Source of the DNA: Candidatus Gaiellasilicea maunaloa
GTDB taxonomy: Bacteria; Actinomycetota; Thermoleophilia; Gaiellales; Gaiellaceae
Length of the DNA stretch: 64,000 nt
Assembly: GCA_024330215.1 (NCBI GenBank)
Contig: JANDLU010000005.1
Coordinates: forward strand, 1-64,000
Direction of reading: 5' to 3'
A program made the position numbers and the translations under genes. This document shows, in pieces, positions 25,377-32,989 of this stretch (position 1 is its first letter; each line of letters begins with the position of its first letter). The notes under the pieces are model-generated. The model searched no databases, was not told the DNA's origin, and worked only from the letters and a program-made list of their open reading frames with translations.

Positions 25377-25895
25377 GTGAGCCTCGATCTCCGCACGCTC
25401 GTCCGTGAAGTCCCGGACTTTCCCCAGCCCGGGGTCGGCTTCAAGGACATCAGTCCGCTCCTCGCGCATCCGGCGGGTCTCCAGCAGGCGATCTCGGACC
25501 TCGCGGAGTGGGGGAAGGCCAAGCGGCCCGACCTCGTGGTCGGCGCCGAGGCGCGCGGCTTCATCCTCGGAGCGGCGATCGCGCGCGAGATCGGATGCGG
25601 GTTCGTGCCCGCCCGCCGCCCGGGCAAGCTGCCGCCCGACACGGTCAGCGTCACCTACGCGCTCGAGTACGGTCAGAACGCGCTCGAGCTCCATCCCTCC
25701 TCGTTCTGGCAGGGCGTGCGCGTGCTCGTCCATGACGACGTGCTCGCGACGGGCGGCACCGTCGAGGCGATCGGAGGCCTGATCGAGCAGCTCGGCGGAG
25801 AGGTCGTCGGAGTCGCGTTCATCATCGACCTCACCTTCCTGAACGGCCGCGAGCGCCTCGCCGGCTACGACGTCCATTCGCTGATCGACTACTAG
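25377..25895 (+). CDS. apt: Adenine phosphoribosyltransferase
   Basis: Apt converts adenine and PRPP to AMP in purine salvage. The 172-residue length is typical. VREVPDFPQPGVGFKDISPL, VVGAEARGFILGAAIARE, FVPARRPGKLP and the PRPP loop VLVHDDVLATGGTVEAI are all present. GTG 25377 follows a TAGAGT hexamer by nine bases, so any leader is very short. It works on the same type of purine pool as the nucleoside importer and hydrolase encoded near the other end of the window. Confidence 0.95.
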   Translation: MSLDLRTLVREVPDFPQPGVGFKDISPLLAHPAGLQQAISDLAEWGKAKRPDLVVGAEARGFILGAAIAREIGCGFVPARRPGKLPPDTVSVTYALEYGQNALELHPSSFWQGVRVLVHDDVLATGGTVEAIGGLIEQLGGEVVGVAFIIDLTFLNGRERLAGYDVHSLIDY

Positions 25896-25920
25896 AGACG
25901 AACGCTGCGTTTCTCTCTAG
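25892..25920. terminator. Hairpin after apt
   Basis: Around the apt stop, CTAGAGAC-GAACGC and GCGTTTC-TCTCTAG form an imperfect stem of about 13 pairs with a single-base loop. It probably marks the end of the apt transcript, but no clean T-run follows. Confidence 0.45.
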
Positions 25921-25953
25921 ACGATCGTCCGATCGGTCGATAAGAGTTCAATC

Positions 25954-26553
25954 ATGTACGACGCGTTCACCGGGCGATACACATTCGCGTGTCCTCACCG
26001 TGAGGAGGCGCGCGTGGCGCTTTCCGCCTTTCGCCGGATCGAGCGGCTCCCCGGCGCCGCTCATCCGGCGGTCTACGGCGTTCGCTTCGACTGCGGCTGC
26101 GGCGGCGAGCACACGGGTCTCGTCGCCCATGACGACCTCGACTGGGCGCCGCTCGGGGCGGCTGCGGGTCGCTTCCTCAACCTGATGACCTCGCGCTTCG
26201 ACGACGCGGGCTCGGAGCTCACCCGGGCGGCCGCGAGCCAGCTCAGCGCGGGGGAGTGGCCCTGGAGCTTCTTCTGCTTTCCCGAAGGCAGGCCGCGACC
26301 CGTCTTTCCGTCCTCGTTCGTCGCAGTCGCCCCCGGCGAGCGCCAGCTCGGGCTTGCGGTTCGCTGCCCTGCCTGCGAGGCCCTCTCCGTCAACCTCGTC
26401 ACACGGAAGCACGTCGACCTGCCGTTCTGGAACGACGCGAGCGTCGGAGTCGTCGATCACGTGTTCAGCGACGACGTTCTCGCCGCAGTCGAGGAGTTCC
26501 GGTCCGAGCTCCACTCGTCGCGCTTCGACGAGCGGCGCCTGAATCTCTTGTAG
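25954..26553 (+). CDS. Hypothetical protein, possible zinc binder
   Basis: I do not recognise this 199-residue protein. It has several Cys/His clusters: C13-P-H15, C47-G-C49 with H53, C108, and C138-P-A-C141. RFDCGCGGEHTGLVAHDDLD, WPWSFFCFPEG and RCPACEALSVNLVTR are the distinctive stretches. The CxxC and CxC arrangement suggests one or two structural zinc sites. No signal peptide or membrane helix is seen. Codon use and GC match the neighbours. It lies between apt and a membrane protein gene; no promoter element of the TANNNT-6 type is evident. Confidence 0.7.
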   Translation: MYDAFTGRYTFACPHREEARVALSAFRRIERLPGAAHPAVYGVRFDCGCGGEHTGLVAHDDLDWAPLGAAAGRFLNLMTSRFDDAGSELTRAAASQLSAGEWPWSFFCFPEGRPRPVFPSSFVAVAPGERQLGLAVRCPACEALSVNLVTRKHVDLPFWNDASVGVVDHVFSDDVLAAVEEFRSELHSSRFDERRLNLL

Positions 26554-26618
26554 CCCCGATTCCGTTTCAGCTCTGCCGGGAACGGATCCGGAAGCGAATC
26601 GCGAACACGGAGGCTGAG

Positions 26619-27230
26619 ATGATCGGTATCACCAGAGGTGTCTCGACGCTCGTCGGCGCCGGTGTCGCCGGGTTCCTGATCTGGCTCGCCGCCCAGATCG
26701 GAACCGGCTCGTCCGGCGAGTACTGGACGACCTACGGCCTGGTCGCCGCCGCCGGTCTGACGATCGCCCTCTCGCAGATCGTCGGGGGCTGGACGAAGTG
26801 GGGCCTGCCTGGGCTCTCGGCGGGAGTCTTCCTGCTCGGGTTTCTCCCCGTACTCGTCGTCGGGGGTTGGGTTCTCCTTGCCCGCCAGCCCGCCGACTTC
26901 TTCAACACGTCGAACTGGTCGCGCGATCTCGGCGTGGCCGGCGTCGTCAGCGATCTCGGCGAGTTGCTCGCTGCGGTCGCCTTCGGGGTGGGGCTCGTCT
27001 TCGGCCTGACGTTCGACACCGCCGGTCCACGGACCAAGGTTGTCGACGAGACGGTCGACGAGAGAAGGCGCGTGGCGCCCGCTGCGAGCGTGCGAGAGCG
27101 CGACTCCGACGAGACGCTGACCGCTGAACGGTCCGCGGATGTGACGTCCGACGAGGACGTCGAGCACGATCGCGGCCGCCGCTTCGGGCTGCGTCGCGTC
27201 GGTGCGAGGGACGAGCGCGACGAGCGCTGA
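26619..27230 (+). CDS. Four-helix membrane protein with charged C-terminal tail
   Basis: The 203-residue protein has about four predicted membrane helices (near residues 8-28, 40-62, 68-92 and 105-130). A hydrophilic tail of about 70 residues rich in Asp, Glu and Arg follows, ending ARDERDER. Start ATG 26619 has Shine-Dalgarno GGAGG. I recognise no family. The frame is open further upstream but overlaps the preceding gene, so the ATG with the ribosome site is preferred. Confidence 0.7.
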   Translation: MIGITRGVSTLVGAGVAGFLIWLAAQIGTGSSGEYWTTYGLVAAAGLTIALSQIVGGWTKWGLPGLSAGVFLLGFLPVLVVGGWVLLARQPADFFNTSNWSRDLGVAGVVSDLGELLAAVAFGVGLVFGLTFDTAGPRTKVVDETVDERRRVAPAASVRERDSDETLTAERSADVTSDEDVEHDRGRRFGLRRVGARDERDER

Positions 27231-27302
27231 GGGAGGGCCGACTTCGAGCGTTTCCCTCGCGCCAGGGATCGCACGAACGCCGACCGGAAGCCGATAGGAA
27301 GG

Positions 27303-27479
27303 ATGATGGAAGCAGCCGCCGTCAGTCCTCGCGAGACGGCTGCTTCCGATCTCCTCCTCGCGCACTGCTTCGCGCTCGATTGTGAGGAGCCAGGCTCGAC
27401 GGCGCTCGTGCGGCTCGAGGCTCTGTTGGGCCCGGAACTCGCGCACCGGCTCCTGCGAGCCCTCGGCAGCAGGCGCTAG
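27303..27479 (+). CDS. Small protein of 58 residues, unknown function
   Basis: The frame starts at ATG 27303 (or ATG 27306) after AGGAAGG and ends with TAG at 27477. It contains LLLAHCFALDCEEPGSTALV and RLEALLGPELAHRLLRALG, an amphipathic helical pattern. Codon usage is like neighbouring genes with GC-rich third positions. No family is claimed, and it is too short for certainty. Confidence 0.5.
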   Translation: MMEAAAVSPRETAASDLLLAHCFALDCEEPGSTALVRLEALLGPELAHRLLRALGSRR

Positions 27480-27515
27480 CGCCGTCCCAAGGCCGTGTGA
27501 AGTCCCTTCTTGCCC

Positions 27516-27548
27516 GCGAGCCGGGAGCGAAGCGACCCTTCAGGGGTC
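27516..27548 (-). repeat. Dispersed 34-bp element (GACCCCTGAA family), copy 2
   Basis: Read on the minus strand it starts GACCCCTGAAGGGTCGCTTC and ends CCGGCTCGC, matching 18303-18336 apart from single-base indels. Confidence 0.65.
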
Positions 27549-27824
27549 CTAGCGCGCAGAGGGATCCGCGCGAGCGGATCCCTACTGTACCGCGCAAAAA
27601 ATTCAGGGAGCCGGTGGCGCTTTCGTCCACCGTGCCCGCTGACTTTCCGCTTCCGCGTACGGCCCTCGAGCTCGGCTTCGGTCTAGTCGCGCTCCGTGCT
27701 CCCTGCACGGCAGAACCTAGTGGGGCGCCACCCCGCGAGCAAGCACGTGCCGGGACGAATAATTGCAATTTGCGGAAAGTTTCTCGCTCGGCCGCCTGAG
27801 AGCCGAGGTCGTGGTTGCGTCCAG

Positions 27825-27830
27825 TACGAT
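27825..27830 (+). promoter_or_regulatory. TANNNT -10 element, leaderless type, for the 59-residue membrane protein gene
   Basis: TACGAT is followed by six bases and ATG 27837. Confidence 0.55.
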
Positions 27831-27836
27831 CGCCCG

Positions 27837-28016
27837 ATGCATCTCCGGTTCCCGAGCATCGACCAGGGCGTCCAGGCCTTCTTCTGGGCCGTTCTCTTCT
27901 TCGTGATCCTCTGGCTCGGGATGCTCGCGGTCGGTGTCTCGGGCGCGACCTCGCTGATCCTGTCGCTCGTCTCCGCGGCCGCGATCTTCCTGTTCGTGCG
28001 GTTGCGCGGCGACTAG
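27837..28016 (+). CDS. Small two-helix membrane protein (59 residues)
   Basis: The protein starts MHLRFPSIDQGVQAFFW and has two hydrophobic segments, about residues 14-34 and 36-54, ending FVRLRGD. The leaderless promoter supports the ATG at 27837. It lies 29 bases before uppP, which has its own promoter. It looks like a genuine small membrane protein but I know no family for it. Confidence 0.65.
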   Translation: MHLRFPSIDQGVQAFFWAVLFFVILWLGMLAVGVSGATSLILSLVSAAAIFLFVRLRGD

Positions 28017-28033
28017 GCGCCCGAGTCCGCCTC

Positions 28034-28039
28034 TAGGAT
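28034..28039 (+). promoter_or_regulatory. TANNNT -10 element, leaderless type, for uppP
   Basis: TAGGAT is followed by six bases and ATG 28046, with no Shine-Dalgarno. Confidence 0.6.
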
Positions 28040-28045
28040 CGCGCG

Positions 28046-28984
28046 ATGGACCGGGCGGGCGTCTATGCCGTTGCAGGCGCTGCGTTCCTCGCTGCGCTCG
28101 TCCTGACCGTGCTCGGGATCGGGGACAGCGCCGATGCGCTGCCGAACTGGCAGGCGCTCGTGCTCGGGCTCGTCCAGGGCGCGACCGAGTTGCTCCCGAT
28201 CTCCTCGTCGGGCCACCTGATTCTCGTGCCCTGGCTCTTCGACTGGGAGTTCCTGAAGGAGAACGACGCCTTCAACCAGACGTTCGACGTCTCCCTCCAT
28301 CTGGGGACACTGATCGCGGTCGTCGCCTACTTCCGCGAGGACATCCTGCGGCTCGCGGGTGCCTGGCTGGGCTCGGTTCGTAGACGTCGGATCGGCACGG
28401 TGGACGAGCGGATCGCCTGGCTCGTGGCGATCGCGACCGTCCCGGCCGCGCTCGTCGGGGCGCTCGGAGAAACCCTGATCGCGGAGAACCTGGGGGAGCC
28501 GTGGCAGATCGCGATCCTGCTCGCTCTCTTCGGAGGGCTGCTCTGGCTGGCCGACCGGCAGCCGGAGTCGAGACGGATGGGCGATCTTGGGCTCCGCTCG
28601 GCGGTCACGGTGGGGCTCGCCCAGTGCCTCTCGCTGATGCCGGGCGTGTCGCGCTCCGGGATCACGATCACCGCCGGGAGGTTCCTCGGGCTCGACCGCG
28701 ACTCTGCCGCACGGTTCTCGTTCCTCCTTCTCGTCCCGATCACGTTCGGAGCCGTCGCGTACAAGGGGATCGGCGACGTCGTGCTTGCCGACCTGCCACC
28801 GGGCACGACCGGCCCCTTCCTCGTCGGCTCGCTCGCGTCGGGAGCGAGCGGGCTCCTCGCGATCTCGGCGCTCCTCGGCTACGTGCGCCGGCACGACTAC
28901 TCGCTCTTCGTCGTCTACCGCCTGCTCGCCGCCGCGTTCGTGCTGCTCTCGATCGCGACGGGATTCCGCTCAGCGGGCTTCTGA
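28046..28984 (+). CDS. uppP: Undecaprenyl-diphosphate phosphatase (BacA/UppP)
   Basis: UppP dephosphorylates undecaprenyl diphosphate to recycle the lipid carrier. The 312-residue membrane protein has both signature motifs: GLVQGATELLPISSSGHLIL, with the catalytic Glu, and SLMPGVSRSGITITAGRFLG. About eight membrane helices are predicted. An extra N-terminal helix (residues 1-25) comes before the first motif, making it slightly longer than E. coli BacA. It complements uppS, which makes the carrier. Confidence 0.95.
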   Translation: MDRAGVYAVAGAAFLAALVLTVLGIGDSADALPNWQALVLGLVQGATELLPISSSGHLILVPWLFDWEFLKENDAFNQTFDVSLHLGTLIAVVAYFREDILRLAGAWLGSVRRRRIGTVDERIAWLVAIATVPAALVGALGETLIAENLGEPWQIAILLALFGGLLWLADRQPESRRMGDLGLRSAVTVGLAQCLSLMPGVSRSGITITAGRFLGLDRDSAARFSFLLLVPITFGAVAYKGIGDVVLADLPPGTTGPFLVGSLASGASGLLAISALLGYVRRHDYSLFVVYRLLAAAFVLLSIATGFRSAGF

Positions 28985-29051
28985 GCGTGGGCCGCGGCCG
29001 TCCCGGGGGAGTGGCGCTCGCGACGACGCGCCGGGCCTCGCGTGGGTCAAC

Positions 29052-29080
29052 TTGACATAACGTCGATTATCGTGCATTGA
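29052..29080 (+). promoter_or_regulatory. Possible -35 element (TTGACA) upstream of rpoD
   Basis: A perfect TTGACA lies at 29052-29057. At 17 bases the -10 would read CATTGA, a weak match. This leaves a leader of over 100 bases before ATG 29205, unlike the leaderless genes. Without mapping it remains tentative. Confidence 0.3.
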
Positions 29081-29204
29081 GCTCGTGGACGAGGAATCGC
29101 GCCTGTCGGGTCTCGATCCGGAGTCGGAAGGTCAGGGTTTCGGAGGCCGACGCTCCAGGTAGAAGTCACTCAGGCCGTAGTCGCACAGGCTTGCCTCCGA
29201 ACCT

Positions 29205-30266
29205 ATGACGACGATCGACATCGACCACATCCTGCGCAACGAGGGAATCCAGCAGCTCCTCGAGAGCGCCGAGCAGGCCGGGTCGTTGCGCGCGGCCGAG
29301 CTCGTCGAGCTCATCGAGGCGCACGAGCTCGACGCGCTCGAGCAGGATGCGCTCTACCGCGAGCTCGAGCAACGCGGAATCGAGCTCGTCCCGGTGGATC
29401 CTGCTGAGCCGGAAGCGCCCGAGCCCCCACCGCCGGCCGCGGCTCAGGAGACGACCACCGACGCGCTTCAGCTCTTCCTCCGCGAGGCCGGTCGTCATCA
29501 GCTCCTGACCGCGGCCCAGGAAGTGGAGCTCGCGAAGCGGATCGAGCGCGGCGACACGCAGGCGAAGCAGCGGATGATCTCGTCGAACCTGCGGCTCGTC
29601 GTCTCGATCGCCAAGAACTACCGCAACCAGGGCCTGCCGTTCCTCGATCTGATCCAGGAGGGCACGCTCGGGTTGATCCGCGCCGTCGAGAAGTTCGACT
29701 GGCGCCGCGGCTTCAAGTTCTCGACCTACGCGACTTGGTGGATCCGCCAGGCGGTCGCGAGAGCGCTCGCGGACAAGGCGCGGACGATCCGGATGCCGGT
29801 TCACATCGTCGAGCGGCTGCAGAAGATGAATCGCGCCGAACGGACACTGTGGACGCAGCTCAGCCGGGAGCCGACGCTCGAGGAGATCGCCGAGGAGGCC
29901 TCGCTTCCGCTCCAACAGGCGATCGAGGTCCGCGCCGCCGCGCGCGCATCGACGAGCCTCGACCAGCCGGTCGGCGAGACCGAGGACGCCGTCTTCGGCG
30001 ACTTCGTCGCCGGCGACGGCCCTCTACCCGAGGAGGAGGTCGAGGTCTCGCTCCGCAGCCAGGCGCTGCGAGAGGCGCTGGGCACGCTCGGCGACCGCGA
30101 GCGGCAGGTCGTGACCCTGCGCTACGGGCTCTCCGACTCCGAGCCGAAGACCCTCGAGGAGATCGGCCGGCGTCTCGGGCTCACCCGCGAGCGGGTACGG
30201 CAGATCGAGATCGACTCGCTCAAGCGTCTCTCGACATTGCGCGAGATGGAGGCCGTCGGGCTCTAG
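29205..30266 (+). CDS. rpoD: RNA polymerase primary sigma factor (RpoD/SigA)
   Basis: The 353-residue sigma-70 factor has an N-terminal region 1.1-like segment (residues 1-60), an acidic Pro-rich linker, region 1.2 ([20 protein letters not shown]), region 2 ([59 protein letters not shown]), region 3, and region 4 ending [20 protein letters not shown]. Region 1.1 suggests it is the housekeeping factor. A second RpoD-type gene runs towards it from the minus strand, with nine bases between the stop codons. Confidence 0.93.
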   Translation: MTTIDIDHILRNEGIQQLLESAEQAGSLRAAELVELIEAHELDALEQDALYRELEQRGIELVPVDPAEPEAPEPPPPAAAQETTTDALQLFLREAGRHQLLTAAQEVELAKRIERGDTQAKQRMISSNLRLVVSIAKNYRNQGLPFLDLIQEGTLGLIRAVEKFDWRRGFKFSTYATWWIRQAVARALADKARTIRMPVHIVERLQKMNRAERTLWTQLSREPTLEEIAEEASLPLQQAIEVRAAARASTSLDQPVGETEDAVFGDFVAGDGPLPEEEVEVSLRSQALREALGTLGDRERQVVTLRYGLSDSEPKTLEEIGRRLGLTRERVRQIEIDSLKRLSTLREMEAVGL

Positions 30267-30275
30267 GCTTCGGCG

Positions 30276-31232
30276 TCAGCTGCGCAGGTAGAACTCGAGT
30301 GCCGGGGCGACCGAGCGCAGCTCGCGGAGTGCGCGCGACTCGAGCTGCCGCACCCGCTCGCGGGTGATCCCGAGGCCGGCACCCACCTCTTCGAGCGTCT
30401 CCGGCGCGATCCCGTCGAGACCGAAGCGCCGGCTGACCACGTGGCGCATGCGCGGGTTCAGCGACTCCAGGGCCACCGCGAGCTCCTGGGAGCGCAGCCG
30501 CTCGGCCGTCTCGACGTCCGGCTCGGCCGACTTCGTGTCCTGGAGCAGATCGCCGTAGAGACTCTCGCCGTCGCCGACGGGCGTCTCGAGGCTGAGCGAG
30601 TCCTCGACGAGCTCGAGCAGCTCGCGTACACGCAGCGCCGTAAAGCCGCTCTCCTCCGCGATCTCCTCGAGCTTCGGCTCGCGGTTCAGCTTCTGCGCGA
30701 GCAGCCGCCGGGAGCGCGTCACCCGCCGGACTTGGTCGGCGACGTGCACGGGGAGCCGGATCGTGCGTCCCTGCTCGGCGAGGGCGCGCGTGACGGCCTG
30801 GCGAATCCACCAGGTCGCATAGGTCGAGAGCTTGAAGCCCATCCGGTAGTCGAACTTCTCGACCGCCCGGATCAGGCCGAGATTGCCTTCCTGGATCAGA
30901 TCGAGCAGCGGCACCCCCGCCTTCGTGTAGTTGCGGGTGATCGACATCACGAGTCGTAGGTTCGACTCGATCAGCTTGCGCTTGGCCGCCTCGTCGCCGA
31001 GATCCTTGCGGCGTGCGAGCTCGCGCTCCTCGTTGACCGTGAGGAGCCGGCCGTCGCCGATCGCCCGGACGTAGAGCTTGAGCGGATCCTGGGTCGCCTC
31101 CGCGGCTGGGGCGTCGGCAGGCTCGTCCTCGGGCTCCGTCTCCTCCCCGGCCGGATCGTCGAGCGCGGGTAGGAGCTCCAGGTGCGGCTCGGACGCGAGG
31201 TCTCCGAGGGGCTCTGCTGCGTTGTGCTCCAC
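30276..31232 (-). CDS. Second RpoD-family sigma-70 factor
   Basis: The 318-residue protein has region 1.2 ([20 protein letters not shown]), region 2 ([59 protein letters not shown]), region 3 and region 4 ([20 protein letters not shown]). The acidic leader is short and region 1.1 is absent, so it is probably a group 2 alternative factor, although it may share essential roles. Region 2.4 residues match its partner, so the -10 preference should be similar. GTG 31232 is chosen; the frame runs to a TTG at 31379 but the added residues look unrelated to sigma factors. Confidence 0.88.
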   Translation of the reverse strand: MEHNAAEPLGDLASEPHLELLPALDDPAGEETEPEDEPADAPAAEATQDPLKLYVRAIGDGRLLTVNEERELARRKDLGDEAAKRKLIESNLRLVMSITRNYTKAGVPLLDLIQEGNLGLIRAVEKFDYRMGFKLSTYATWWIRQAVTRALAEQGRTIRLPVHVADQVRRVTRSRRLLAQKLNREPKLEEIAEESGFTALRVRELLELVEDSLSLETPVGDGESLYGDLLQDTKSAEPDVETAERLRSQELAVALESLNPRMRHVVSRRFGLDGIAPETLEEVGAGLGITRERVRQLESRALRELRSVAPALEFYLRS

Positions 31233-31424
31233 TGTGCCGGATCTATCGGCGTGGATCGGCCGAGGCTTGAGCCTCCGGTGCTCGGACGGGCGAGGGAACA
31301 CGTCGCGGGGCACGAATCTGAGCTGCGAGTCGACGCCCGTCCTAACTTCCCCAAAACACCTTTCGTCTAGCCTTTTCAAGGCCAGTCTTCACCAGCCGAT
31401 AACGAACCGAGGATCAGTAGCACG

Positions 31425-32222
31425 ATGTGTGGTATTGCCGGATACAGCCTCGATCCAGCCTCGAACGTCAGGAGGACGCTCGCGGCGCAGGCGCTCCTGG
31501 CCGGAATCGCGGAGCGAGGCGCCGATGCAGTCGGCTACGCCTTCAGGAGCACCGACTCTGCTGTCAGCGTCGTCAAGCGGCGTTCGGGAGCGAGCGCTCT
31601 GCTCGACGAGCTGCACGTGCCCGCGGCCGCGACTCAGGTGCTCGTGCACGTCCGCGACTACACCAAGGGCCATCCCACGATCGAGGCGAACAACCACCCG
31701 ATCAGGCACGGCGCTGTGGTCGGGATCCACAACGGGATCATCGTCAACGACGACGAGATCTTCGAGCGTTACGGCTTCCAACGGGCCACTCCCGAGATGA
31801 CCGTCGACTCCGAGGCGATCTTCGCGCTCGCCGAGCACGCCGACGGTCGCTCCGAGGCGATCGAGGAGCTGCACGGCGCGATGGCCACGAGCTGGCTCGA
31901 CGAGCGCGCGCCCTCCACGCTCTTCCTCGCCCGCGCGGTCGGCCGGCCGCTCTGGATCGGGACGACCGGCAAGGAGCTCTTCTTCGCCTCGACCCGCGAC
32001 GCGCTGGACGTGCTGGAACGGACGATCCGGCTGACTCTGCGCAAGCGCGAGCTCGACGAAGGCACGTTGCTCCACGTGATCGACGGCAGCGTCGAGGCCG
32101 TCCATCGTTTTCATCCGGATCGGTCCTACATCGAGGAGACGATCCTTCCTTCGGTTCGAGCCCCGCAGGAGGGCGTCTCCTGTCTCAAGCGGCTCGCCGC
32201 GATCGCCCTCGCGGCCGCCTAG
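31425..32222 (+). CDS. Class II glutamine amidotransferase, stand-alone domain
   Basis: The 265-residue protein is an N-terminal-nucleophile glutaminase like the first domain of GlmS/PurF. After Met removal Cys2 of MCGIAGYSLD becomes the nucleophile. VLVHVRDYTKGHPTIEANNH, GAVVGIHNGIIVND and MTVDSEAIFALAEHADG match the glutamine-binding residues. No synthase or isomerase domain follows, so the acceptor of the ammonia is unknown. It is divergent from the second sigma gene across 192 bases; GAGGAT lies before the ATG. Its stop overlaps the converging HEAR gene by four bases. Confidence 0.88.
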   Translation: MCGIAGYSLDPASNVRRTLAAQALLAGIAERGADAVGYAFRSTDSAVSVVKRRSGASALLDELHVPAAATQVLVHVRDYTKGHPTIEANNHPIRHGAVVGIHNGIIVNDDEIFERYGFQRATPEMTVDSEAIFALAEHADGRSEAIEELHGAMATSWLDERAPSTLFLARAVGRPLWIGTTGKELFFASTRDALDVLERTIRLTLRKRELDEGTLLHVIDGSVEAVHRFHPDRSYIEETILPSVRAPQEGVSCLKRLAAIALAAA

Positions 32223-32902
32223 GCTCCAACCGATCCATCGGGCTCGACGGACGCGCCCTCGTCGAGCAGCCGCTCGCGGACGAGGTACTGGAACGCGGCC
32301 CACGCGGGCTGGACGTCGATCATCCGGTAGACCTGCCATTCGGTCAGGAGGGCCGGATCGTCGCGCCGCGCCCGCTTCCAGTCCTCCATCTTGGGTAGCC
32401 GGCCGAGGACTCGCGCCAGCGCCGCGCCCTGCTCGACCGCCCGCTCCAGCCGTTCCGCTCCCAGCGGAACGTCGAAGCCGGCCTCGCGAAGCGCCCGTGC
32501 GAGCGAGCCGAAGGTGTGCCAGAGCAACGATTTCGAGGGCATCGAGCCCTTGCGCTCGTCGAGATCGCGGGCGGTTGGCGTCCTTCCCAGCTCCTCGCCG
32601 AGCGCTCGGAGACGTCCGAGCAGCTCCTCGCGGGTCGCGAACCGTCGCGGGACGAGGCCCGCCTGGCGCTTCGCCGCATTCCAGCTGCCGAAATGCTCGA
32701 TCACCGTCTGCGGATGCACCTTCGTTCGAGCGTCGGCGGCGAACTCCCGCATCGTCGGCGAGCGACCGAGCCGTTCGGCGCTCTCCCGGAGCTCGACCAG
32801 GATCTGCCCGTCGGTGTAGCGCTTTCGGATCCCCGCCTGGAAGTCGGCCAGCGCCTGCGGGTCGATGGCTGCCACCGACGGGTGGCGGCGACTTCGTGCC
32901 AT
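32219..32902 (-). CDS. Homing-endonuclease-associated repeat (HEAR) DNA-binding protein
   Basis: The 227-residue protein is built from repeats of about 50 residues, like the repeats found beside HNH homing endonucleases. Unit 1 (about 32-82) has LVELRESAERLGRSPTMREF and VIEHFGSWNAAKRQAGL. Unit 2 (about 92-143) has LLGRLRALGEELGRTPTARD and WHTFGSLARALREAGFDV. A degenerate third unit follows (ARVLGRLPKMEDWKRARRDD). No nuclease domain is present, so a sequence-specific DNA-binding or regulatory role is inferred. A leaderless promoter supports ATG 32902. Confidence 0.75.
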   Translation of the reverse strand: MARSRRHPSVAAIDPQALADFQAGIRKRYTDGQILVELRESAERLGRSPTMREFAADARTKVHPQTVIEHFGSWNAAKRQAGLVPRRFATREELLGRLRALGEELGRTPTARDLDERKGSMPSKSLLWHTFGSLARALREAGFDVPLGAERLERAVEQGAALARVLGRLPKMEDWKRARRDDPALLTEWQVYRMIDVQPAWAAFQYLVRERLLDEGASVEPDGSVGA

Positions 32903-32908
32903 GCAAGC

Positions 32909-32914
32909 ATTTTA
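32909..32914 (-). promoter_or_regulatory. TANNNT -10 element, leaderless type, for the HEAR gene
   Basis: On the minus strand TAAAAT is followed by six bases and ATG 32902. Confidence 0.6.
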
Positions 32915-32976
32915 GAGCAGACTGACGATAGTGCAAGAGGACGCGAGCAGACACGCCGCCTCCGGACAACCTCGTC

Positions 32977-32982
32977 TAGGCT
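32977..32982 (+). promoter_or_regulatory. TANNNT -10 element, leaderless type, for murT
   Basis: TAGGCT is followed by seven bases and ATG 32990. Confidence 0.6.
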
Positions 32983-32989
32983 CGAGACG

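Larger units (their letters stand above)
27480..27836. other. 357-base gene-poor stretch
   Basis: It holds copy 2 of the GACCCCTGAA element (27516-27548), a palindrome with arms GGGATCCGC and GCGGATCCC (27561-27582), an AT-rich island with the palindrome AATTGCAATT (27761-27770), and the -10 element of the next small gene at its end. A 100-codon frame in it has no recognisable features and I do not call it a gene. Confidence 0.6.

Noticed and set aside
27497-27799. 100-codon plus-strand frame in the 27.5-27.8 kb gap
   Set aside because: It runs through the dispersed repeat and palindrome, has Pro/Arg-rich random-looking sequence and no start signal.
31233-31379. N-terminal extension of the second sigma factor to TTG 31379
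   Set aside because: The added residues (RCFGEVRTG...) do not resemble sigma region 1.1 and the segment overlaps the divergent promoter region.
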